Origin: JALZHR01 sp036389695
GTDB lineage: Bacteria > Acidobacteriota > Blastocatellia > Pyrinomonadales > Pyrinomonadaceae
Reading direction: 5' to 3'
Length of the DNA: 13,213 nucleotides
Assembly (NCBI GenBank): GCA_036389695.1
Contig: DASVWG010000330.1
Span: 1-13,213, forward strand
Shown piece after piece: positions 7,155-13,213 of this stretch. The notes under the pieces were generated by a model, which was not told the DNA's origin, made no database searches, and worked only from the letters and a program-made list of their open reading frames with translations. The translations under genes were made by a program, and so were the position numbers. The number at the start of each line of letters is the position of its first letter. Positions within the stretch are counted from its first letter, which is position 1.

Positions 7155-7435
7155 CCTGACCGAAAACGCTCGCCTTCGAACAGCCTTTATATTAAAAAAT
7201 AAACTCTTGATAAATCATAAATCTGAGAATTAAAAATTCAAAAGGTTTTTGGACGTAATCTTCTTCAGGTTTCAATACGATTGTTTCCATATCAAAAAAA
7301 TCGAATGACGATTTATGGTTGAAAAACTGCGGAGATTGACAGCTTATGCGTAAATTTATCGACGGCTTATGCGTAAGTTGAAGCTGTAAGCTGTCGATTG
7401 CAGGCGAAGGCTAACGACAGCTTATCAGTAAATTT
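7155..7435 (+). repeat. Diverged intergenic repeat, copy 2
   Basis: Second copy of the repeat at 533-805, same orientation. The 3' half is best conserved. It carries ACAGCTT (7339-7345) with AAGCTGT (7381-7387) as in copy 1, plus a perfect 10-bp stem TAAGCTGTCG/CGACAGCTTA (7387-7396/7415-7424, 18-nt spacer) that is degraded in copy 1, and the palindrome GTAAATTTAC (7428-7437). The first hairpin of copy 1 is degraded here. It lies in the 683-bp gene-poor region 6849-7531 between two divergent kinase genes and ends about 35 bp before the candidate promoter of the hybrid kinase. Apart from this repeat, the small ORF and that promoter, the region is AT-rich with no further gene that I can support. 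Confidence 0.75.
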
Positions 7436-7470
7436 ACAGTTTTACAGCGAATATTAAATTAGTTCTTTGA

Positions 7471-7500
7471 TTGCGGCGTCTGATTCGCAAAGATTATAAT
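7471..7500 (+). promoter_or_regulatory. Candidate sigma-70-type promoter of the hybrid kinase
   Basis: A perfect TATAAT (7495-7500) is preceded after 18 nt by TTGCGG (7471-7476), a partial -35. It would start transcription near 7507, giving a 5' UTR of about 25 nt that contains the ribosome binding site at 7520. The repeat copy ends upstream of it. Confidence 0.5.
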
Positions 7501-7519
7501 CAGCGCAGAACAAAAACAC

Positions 7520-7525
7520 AGGGGA
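7520..7525 (+). promoter_or_regulatory. Shine-Dalgarno deciding the hybrid kinase start
   Basis: AGGGGA lies 6 nt before the ATG at 7532. The earlier in-frame TTG at 7526 directly abuts it with no spacing, so the ATG is preferred. Confidence 0.75.
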
Positions 7526-7531
7526 TTGAAG

Positions 7532-10500
7532 ATGAAGTCAGAAGAAACAATGATTGAGTTGTTCGGCAAAATGCCTTACAAACCTCTGGTCGAAGAAATT
7601 AAAGACTATGCCATCTTTCACCTCAACACCGAAGGTCATATTTTAAGCTGGAATCAAGGCGCTCAATCGATTTTCGGTTACGGCAAAGAAGAAATCATCG
7701 GACAGGATTTTATTATCCTCTTTACGCCGGAAGACCAAGCCGAAAATATACCCGGACGCGAACGGCAAAAAGCTGCCGAAACAGGTCGGGCGGAAGACAC
7801 GCGCTGGCATTTGCGAAAGGACGGCTCGCGTTTTTTTGCTCAGGGAGTTACGACCGCGCTGCGCGACGATAATGGAAAGCTCATCGGTTTTGCAAAAATA
7901 GCGCGTGACGACACTGCTCGCCGACAAATGGAGGAAGCCCTGCTTGAGAGCGAGGAAAAATACCGCATTGTCGCCGAGGCGGCAACCGATGCAATCATCA
8001 GCATCGACGAGCAAAGCACCATTCTTTTCATCAATCGGGCGGCGACCAGAATCTTCGGTTACGAAATCGGGCAGATGATTAATCAGCCGCTCACAATGCT
8101 GATGCCTGAATATCTGCGGCATCTTCACCGGACCGGACAGCAGCGCTATCTTGAAACCGGTAAAAAACATCTTAACTGGGAGCAGGTCGAAGTCCCGGCT
8201 CTGCACCGTGACGGGCACGAGTTTCCGCTCGAACTTTCATTCGGAGAATTCAGCAAAAACAATAAGCATATTTTTATCGGCATCGCCCGTGACGTAACCT
8301 CGCGCAAGCAGGCGGAAGAAGCCGCCCGCATAGCAAACGAGCTTTACGAGATTGTGGCGCGGGCGACAAACGACGCAATCTGGGACTGGAATCTGTCAAC
8401 CAATAAGCTGACCTGGAATGACGGCGTGCGGACGCTCTTCGGCTACGAGCCGGAACAGATTTCCGATTCGATTGACTGGTGGTCTGAACATCTTCACCCG
8501 GAAGACCGCGACCGCATCATCGAAAGCATACACCGGGTTATCGAGGCGGGCGGGCAGCAGTGGTCGGCGGAATACCGTTTTATCAAAGCGGACGGCTCGT
8601 TTGCCGAGGTCTCCGACAAAGGCTTTGTCATCCGCGACGCGGAAGGAAAAGCCGTGCGGATGCTCGGCGGAATGACCGACATCGCCGAAAGAAAACGCAG
8701 CGAAGGAATTTTGCAGCGTTACCGGCTGCTTTCGGAAAAAGCCCGCGACATCGTCTGGATGCTGCGTCCCGACGGTCAAATCGTCGAAGTCAATCAGGCG
8801 GCGGTTGACGCTTACGGTTACAGTCGCGAAGAGCTTCTCAAGATGAATGTTCGCCAATTGCGCGCCGCGTCAACGCTTTCTCATCTTGCCGGCGATTTAA
8901 AGAAGGCTGACGACGGCGTGAATTTTGAAACCGTTCACGTTCGCAAAGACGGCACGACTTTTCCGGTCGAAGTAAATGCCAACGGCGCGGATTTCGGCGG
9001 CGAACACCTGATTATGAGCATCGTCCGCGACATCACCGAACGCAGGCGGGCGGAAGAAATTATACGGCGCACGCAGGCGCGGCTCGAATCGGTGCTCGAA
9101 GCCGGACTTGCCGGAACTTTTTTCTGGAACATTCCGGACGACCGCGTCGTCACGGACGAAAACATGATGCGGTATTTTTCTCTTTCGCAAAAAGCGTTGA
9201 CCGAAGGCGTGCCGCTCGCGGAAGTTTTGCCCGCTATTTACGAAGAAGACCTTCCGCGCGTCTCAAAGGCTTTAACCGAAGCGATTGAGCAAAGCGGAAT
9301 CTATCAAATCGAGTATCGCGTTAATCATTCCGACGGCAGGGCGCGCTGGCTTTCCGCTCGCGGCGCGGTCGAGCGCGACGCGGCGGGCAATGCCAGTGAG
9401 CTTACGGGTTTTGCCGTTGACATCACCCGCATTAAAGAGGCTGAAGAAGCCCTGCGCGAAAGCGAACAGCAGCTTCGCACTTTGGCTGATACGATTTCGC
9501 AGCTTGCCTGGATGGCTGAACCGGACGGTTCTATTTTCTGGTATAACCGCCGCTGGTATGAATATACGGGCACGACGCCCGACGAGATGAAAGGCTGGGG
9601 CTGGCAGTCTGTGCACGATGCGGAAATGCTGCCGCACGTCATCAAGCGCTGGAAGCGTTCGATTGCGACCGGTGAACCGTTCCAGATGGAGTTTCCTCTA
9701 AAAGGCGCTGACGGCGGTTTTCGCTGGTTTTTGACGCGCGTCAACCCGCTGCGCGATTCAAATGGAGAAATCACCCGCTGGTTCGGCACCAATACGGACA
9801 TTCACGAAAACCGTATTGCACAGCAGAACACCGAATTTCTCGATTCAATCGGTGAAGATTTGGTGCGGCTGACCACGCTCGACGAGATGATGCAAACAAT
9901 CGGCGCGAAAATCGGCAGGTATCTGAATCTTTCGCTTTGCGCTTTTTCTGAAATCAACGAGTCTGCCGATGAAGCGGTGGTCACGCACAATTGGCATCGA
10001 GCAGACGTTCGCGGGATTGTCGGCGTTTATTCTCTTAAGGAGTTTCTCACGGAAGAATTTCAGCGGGCGGGGCGTGCCGGTGAAGTTTTTGTCGTGCGCG
10101 ATGTTTTCGCGGATGAGCGTGTAGACGGCGAAAGCTACGACGCGCTTAAAATCGGTTCATTCGTTTGTGTGCCGCTTATCAGAAACGGACAATGGAGATA
10201 TTTGCTCGCCATCCACGATTCAAAGCCCCGGGATTGGCGCGAGGACGAAATCGAGTTGATACGCGAGCTGACCGCCCGTCTCTGGACGCGGCTCGAACGC
10301 GCTCGCGCGGAAGAGGAGCGCGAGCGGCTGCTGCGAAGCGAGCAAATCGCCCGCGAGGAAGCCGAACGAGCCAATCGCCTGAAGGATGAATTCCTGGCGA
10401 CGATTTCACATGAGCTCAGAACGCCTTTGAACGCCATTTTGGGCTGGTCGCAGATGCTGCAAAACAACAAGTTGGACGAAGCTGCGGCGAAACGCGCCAT

Positions 10501-11545
10501 GGAGACGATTGAGCGCAACGCGCGGGCGCAGAACCAGTTGATTGATGACCTGCTCGACGTTTCGCGGATTATTACCGGAAAACTGCGTCTCGACGTGCGC
10601 GCCGTTGATTTGCCGGGCGTGATTATGGCGGCGATTGAAGCGGCGCGCCCGGCGGCGGAAGCCAAAAACATTCGCTTGCAAACCCTGCTCGACCCGCAGG
10701 CGACGGCGATTTCAGGCGACCCCGACCGGCTGCAGCAGGTCGTCTGGAATCTTCTCTCCAACGCCATTAAATTTACGCCCAAAAACGGGCGCGTGCAGGT
10801 GCGGCTCGAACGCGTCAACTCGCACGTCGAGATTGTCGTCAGCGACACGGGGCAAGGCATCGAACCGGAATTTTTGCCCTTCGTTTTTGAAAGATTCCGG
10901 CAATCCGACGGTTCGACTACGCGGCAGCACGGCGGCTTGGGATTGGGACTCGCCATTGTGCGTCAACTGGTCGAAATTCACGGCGGAACCGTTTCCGTAC
11001 ATAGCGCAGGCGAGGGACAGGGAGCGACTTTTATTGTCAGCCTTCCGCTTCTTCCGGTCAGAAGAGAGCCGCCGTCAGATGTGCCGCGCGCGCACCCGAC
11101 GGCGCAAAATAATTTGGCACTGGATTGTCCGCCCGAATTATCCGGTCTGCGCGTTCTGCTGGTCGATGACGAGGCGGATTCGCGCGATTTATTAAATTTC
11201 GTGCTTGAGTCGTGCGGAGCACAGGTCGAAGCTGCCGGTTCCGCCGCCGAAGCGTTTGAAATAATAAAGCGCGAAAGTTTCGACGTTATCCTCAGCGACA
11301 TCGGTATGCCGGAAGAAGACGGGTACGATTTAATCCGCAGGATTAGACAATTACCGGACGAACAAGGCGGCAATACGCCGGCTATTGCACTGACGGCTTA
11401 CGCCAGAGCGGAAGACCGTGTCCGCGCCCTTCGTTCCGGCTTTCAACTTCATATCGCCAAGCCGGTCGAATCGCCGGAGCTTATCGCCGCCGTGGCGAAT
11501 CTGGCGGGACGAATGAGAAAATCGAATGAAAATGAAAACGAATGA
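7532..11545 (+). CDS. Six-PAS/GAF soluble hybrid sensor histidine kinase with C-terminal receiver
   Basis: A 1337-residue cytoplasmic kinase with no signal peptide or membrane segment. Domains in order (approximate): PAS1 20-130, PAS2 144-262, PAS3 270-390, PAS4 396-506, PAS5 518-638, PAS6 648-762, GAF 768-920, a charged coiled coil 918-955, HisKA with H960 in ATISHELRTPLNAI, HATPase with N box N1077, D1105-T-G-Q-G and GGLGLGLAI (1134-1142), and a receiver 1206-1327 with D1212-D1213-E1214, D1256, T1288 and K1310. Each PAS ends in the usual DIT/RDVT-type linker joining it to the next. PAS2 resembles the FixL heme PAS, with R196-H197-L198-H199 aligned to the heme-ligand region. The C-terminal receiver implies a phosphorelay to another protein, but no output gene is adjacent. 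It is transcribed alone, divergent from the LytS-like kinase, from a good -10 element. Confidence 0.96.
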   Translation: MKSEETMIELFGKMPYKPLVEEIKDYAIFHLNTEGHILSWNQGAQSIFGYGKEEIIGQDFIILFTPEDQAENIPGRERQKAAETGRAEDTRWHLRKDGSRFFAQGVTTALRDDNGKLIGFAKIARDDTARRQMEEALLESEEKYRIVAEAATDAIISIDEQSTILFINRAATRIFGYEIGQMINQPLTMLMPEYLRHLHRTGQQRYLETGKKHLNWEQVEVPALHRDGHEFPLELSFGEFSKNNKHIFIGIARDVTSRKQAEEAARIANELYEIVARATNDAIWDWNLSTNKLTWNDGVRTLFGYEPEQISDSIDWWSEHLHPEDRDRIIESIHRVIEAGGQQWSAEYRFIKADGSFAEVSDKGFVIRDAEGKAVRMLGGMTDIAERKRSEGILQRYRLLSEKARDIVWMLRPDGQIVEVNQAAVDAYGYSREELLKMNVRQLRAASTLSHLAGDLKKADDGVNFETVHVRKDGTTFPVEVNANGADFGGEHLIMSIVRDITERRRAEEIIRRTQARLESVLEAGLAGTFFWNIPDDRVVTDENMMRYFSLSQKALTEGVPLAEVLPAIYEEDLPRVSKALTEAIEQSGIYQIEYRVNHSDGRARWLSARGAVERDAAGNASELTGFAVDITRIKEAEEALRESEQQLRTLADTISQLAWMAEPDGSIFWYNRRWYEYTGTTPDEMKGWGWQSVHDAEMLPHVIKRWKRSIATGEPFQMEFPLKGADGGFRWFLTRVNPLRDSNGEITRWFGTNTDIHENRIAQQNTEFLDSIGEDLVRLTTLDEMMQTIGAKIGRYLNLSLCAFSEINESADEAVVTHNWHRADVRGIVGVYSLKEFLTEEFQRAGRAGEVFVVRDVFADERVDGESYDALKIGSFVCVPLIRNGQWRYLLAIHDSKPRDWREDEIELIRELTARLWTRLERARAEEERERLLRSEQIAREEAERANRLKDEFLATISHELRTPLNAILGWSQMLQNNKLDEAAAKRAMETIERNARAQNQLIDDLLDVSRIITGKLRLDVRAVDLPGVIMAAIEAARPAAEAKNIRLQTLLDPQATAISGDPDRLQQVVWNLLSNAIKFTPKNGRVQVRLERVNSHVEIVVSDTGQGIEPEFLPFVFERFRQSDGSTTRQHGGLGLGLAIVRQLVEIHGGTVSVHSAGEGQGATFIVSLPLLPVRREPPSDVPRAHPTAQNNLALDCPPELSGLRVLLVDDEADSRDLLNFVLESCGAQVEAAGSAAEAFEIIKRESFDVILSDIGMPEEDGYDLIRRIRQLPDEQGGNTPAIALTAYARAEDRVRALRSGFQLHIAKPVESPELIAAVANLAGRMRKSNENENE

Positions 11546-11593
11546 TATCGAGCTTCTCGCTTAACGGAAAGTATCTTAAATTGTCCGACGCCA

Positions 11594-11615
11594 AGCCCGC
11601 GCTCACGCCTGGGCT
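11594..11615 (+). terminator. Short GC-rich stem-loop after the hybrid kinase gene
   Basis: AGCCC (11594-11598) pairs with GGGCT (11611-11615) around a 12-nt loop, 48 bases past the kinase stop. No T-run follows, so it may be a weak or factor-dependent terminator or a REP-like unit. Confidence 0.25.
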
Positions 11616-11798
11616 GCTGACACTTGTTGTCGCCATTCTTATATTCTCAGGTGAATCAAATATATTAATGCCTATATTTTATTGAAAGCCTTAATTACGC
11701 TTCATTAACAATAATCAAAATCATTATAAGAGCGGCAATCGGGTCAGCCCGTCACCAATCGTAAACCGCTTATTCACTAAAAACAAAAACACCGAAAC

Positions 11799-11879
11799 GA
11801 ATCCAGATAGAAGCATAAGTTTGCCGCAAGCGAAGATACGGTCTCTTGCGGGTATGTACGCTTCTCGCAAAATGGATTC
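11799..11879 (-). terminator. 81-nt nested stem-loop, candidate terminator of the TlpA-like gene
   Basis: Three pairs of arms are nested: GAATCCA/TGGATTC (11799-11805/11873-11879), AGAAGC/GCTTCT (11809-11814/11860-11865) and CCGCAAG/CTTGCGG (11824-11830/11845-11851), with a 14-nt loop and short internal loops between the stems. It lies about 62 bases past the minus-strand TlpA-like stop. Reading on the minus strand, a T-rich stretch (GTTTCGGTGTTTTTGTTTTT) follows the last arm, which favours termination of that gene. Its size and nested form also fit a small MITE/REP-like palindrome. Confidence 0.4.
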
Positions 11880-11941
11880 AAAACTGTAATCTGACGAGCG
11901 GCAAAAGCAGTAGAGAGAAAATTATCTTCGCGCGGCTGATT

Positions 11942-13150
11942 TTAGCGAAGGTTTTTATCAATTAGCTTTACCAGAGATTCCTTATCAAAGCCGCCCGCGT
12001 AGATTACATTTCCTTTTTTATCTATCAGCACAACGGTCGGAAACGCTTCGACACCGTAAATGCCGGTGACTTCTTCGCCCGAATTTAAAATCTCGTAAAC
12101 GGGGCGATTGTTTCTCTGAAATATTTTTATTACTTCCTTTGAATCGTGAGCGTTAACGGCAAACAGCTTAAAGTCTTTGTTTTTGTATCTGTCGTATATT
12201 TCGTTAAGCGGCGCGACGGCGGCGATGCAGTAACCGCAATGGCTAATCCAGAATTCGAGCAGCACCAGCCTGCCTTTAAATTGGCTTGGTGAAATCGTCC
12301 GATTGCCGTCGAAAACCGGCAGAGTCCAATCCGGAGCGGGCTGTCCGGATTTAACGAGCAGGCTGTTTTTGGCGGACATTTTTTCCTCTTTGTATTCATT
12401 TAAGTAGCTCGAAAAATACCAGGTTAATTCCTTCGGCGCGCCTGCTGCTGTCGTATCAGCTTCGATATTATCAAAGCTTGTCTTGATAAAATCCCGATTG
12501 GCATTGTTGGTTTGAAGCACTTCGACGGGCAAATAATCGTTTTTATTGACTGTTATACGGTATTTGATTTTTCTGTCCAATGTAATCGGGAAATAGCTTC
12601 CGAAGGCGTTAAGAGTTTTTTTATCCAGAATAAACTCTATCTCGTAAAAGCTTTGATTACCGCCTGCTTTCCCGGTCACGGTTTTGGGAATCGTTTCGTC
12701 TGACGCGATTACCGGCAAAGCGTTTCGTAATGTGACCGGCGAGTTATAAAAGCAGGAAACGCCTTCAAAAGCATCTTTTGCGGGCTTGTTGTTAATCGTC
12801 ATCAGCTTTCCTTTTTTATCGAGTTCAAATTTCTCCGAGCCGTTAAAGATAAGCAGAGTTTTTTCATTTTCGAATTGGTATCTAACTCCTATGATTTTAT
12901 CTACGGACGTAAAATCCAGAAAGCTTTCGGCGGACAACAGGTTTTTATAACCTTCGGACGCGTAATTTAATTCTCGCCGGTAAGTGTATTTCAGATTCTT
13001 TACGTTGTGCAGGCGGTCGGAAACTTTCTTTAAGATTTCCGCTGCCGTGTCTTTTTTCCGATAATCAAACGCGCGGTTGGCGTCTGCTCCGGCAAACAAC
13101 AGGGAAATCGCCAGAAAAATCCGCAATCCGGTAAAAGCCGAAAACCTCAT
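11942..13150 (-). CDS. Secreted TlpA/ResA-like thioredoxin-fold protein with N-terminal domain
   Basis: A 402-residue protein with an N-terminal signal or anchor segment (about 8-22, hydrophobic). Residues about 35-265 form a beta-rich domain; its helix followed by many amphipathic strands resembles LolA-like lipoprotein-binding folds, an inference from the pattern only. Residues about 267-402 are a TlpA/ResA-type redoxin: PAPDWTL entry, FWISHCGYC with C305-G-Y-C308, and the cis-proline motif AFPTVVLID with P371. It probably works outside the cytoplasmic membrane in thiol-disulfide exchange. The active-site stretch reads ISHCGYC instead of the common ATWCGPC, so its redox behaviour may differ. 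The start was set at 13150, with GAGGAG 8 nt upstream; an in-frame GTG at 13159 overlaps that site. It appears to be a single-gene unit. Confidence 0.9.
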   Translation of the reverse strand: MRFSAFTGLRIFLAISLLFAGADANRAFDYRKKDTAAEILKKVSDRLHNVKNLKYTYRRELNYASEGYKNLLSAESFLDFTSVDKIIGVRYQFENEKTLLIFNGSEKFELDKKGKLMTINNKPAKDAFEGVSCFYNSPVTLRNALPVIASDETIPKTVTGKAGGNQSFYEIEFILDKKTLNAFGSYFPITLDRKIKYRITVNKNDYLPVEVLQTNNANRDFIKTSFDNIEADTTAAGAPKELTWYFSSYLNEYKEEKMSAKNSLLVKSGQPAPDWTLPVFDGNRTISPSQFKGRLVLLEFWISHCGYCIAAVAPLNEIYDRYKNKDFKLFAVNAHDSKEVIKIFQRNNRPVYEILNSGEEVTGIYGVEAFPTVVLIDKKGNVIYAGGFDKESLVKLIDKNLR

Positions 13151-13158
13151 TGGAAACA

Positions 13159-13164
13159 CTCCTC
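13159..13164 (-). promoter_or_regulatory. Shine-Dalgarno deciding the TlpA-like start
   Basis: Minus-strand GAGGAG sits 8 nt before the ATG at 13150-13148. The in-frame GTG at 13159-13157 shares its last base with this site and cannot use it. Confidence 0.75.
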
Positions 13165-13213
13165 ATTTATAGAAATTTGATGTCAATCAAAAAGTAAACC
13201 GGAATCGGATATA

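Larger units (their letters stand above)
11546..11941. other. Gene-free convergent spacer
   Basis: The hybrid kinase and the TlpA-like gene converge here. No ORF with a believable start is seen. The middle (about 11640-11740) is AT-rich and featureless. Two structured elements, listed separately, lie near the two ends; the short dyad CGGG-TCAG-CCCG in the middle is too weak to call. Confidence 0.6.

Noticed and set aside
10135..10956. 273-codon minus-strand ORF inside the hybrid kinase gene
   Set aside because: Ser/Arg-rich translation lying opposite the HisKA/HATPase coding region; an antisense shadow with no domain or ribosome binding signal.
13159..13186. Minus-strand TTGACA and TATAAA upstream of the TlpA-like gene
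   Set aside because: They are only 9 nt apart, and TATAAA lies next to the Shine-Dalgarno, so no transcript starting there would carry that site.

Overview
The window reads as bacterial chromosome of mid-range GC with Shine-Dalgarno-led genes. The gene styles (a multi-PAS/GAF hybrid kinase, a LytS-like kinase with a LytTR regulator, a secreted CocE-type hydrolase, a NylB-like serine hydrolase with an extra N-terminal domain, and a TlpA-like thioredoxin behind a long N-terminal domain) would fit an Acidobacteriota genome of the Blastocatellia kind. That assignment is tentative and rests on recognised protein styles, not on a marker gene. No phage, transposase, tRNA, rRNA or CRISPR array is visible.

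Layout. 67-432 (minus): orphan receiver-only response regulator. 433-824: gene-free, mostly filled by copy 1 of a diverged, hairpin-rich intergenic repeat. 825-2537 (minus): secreted CocE/NonD-family hydrolase. 2538-2948: gene-free, with a terminator-like hairpin and a 12-bp inverted repeat behind the next gene. 2949-4727 (minus): secreted serine hydrolase of the class C beta-lactamase/NylB fold. 4936-6848 (minus): a LytTR response regulator and its LytS-like membrane kinase, joined by an ATGA overlap. 6936-7049 (minus): possible 37-codon peptide gene with a double-glycine motif. 7155-7435: copy 2 of the repeat. 7532-11545 (plus): 1337-residue soluble hybrid histidine kinase with six PAS domains, GAF, HisKA, HATPase and a C-terminal receiver. 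11546-11941: gene-free convergent spacer with two stem-loop candidates. 11942-13150 (minus): secreted TlpA/ResA-like thioredoxin.

How the genes work together. The region is rich in signalling genes. The membrane kinase and LytTR regulator form a classic two-gene unit that reads toward the secreted serine hydrolase, so that enzyme is a natural target or co-transcribed partner. The hybrid kinase faces the other way from a shared 683-bp regulatory region and has no dedicated output protein beside it; the orphan receiver at 67-432 is a possible partner but lies about 7 kb away. Most notable are (1) the two related intergenic repeats, each in the 5' region of a signalling gene, and (2) the small double-glycine ORF directly upstream of the LytS/LytTR pair, an arrangement that recalls peptide-pheromone systems but is unproven.

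Three start codons were moved inward from the longest ORF because a good Shine-Dalgarno sits at proper spacing only for the inner codon: the serine hydrolase (4727), the hybrid kinase (7532) and the TlpA-like protein (13150).
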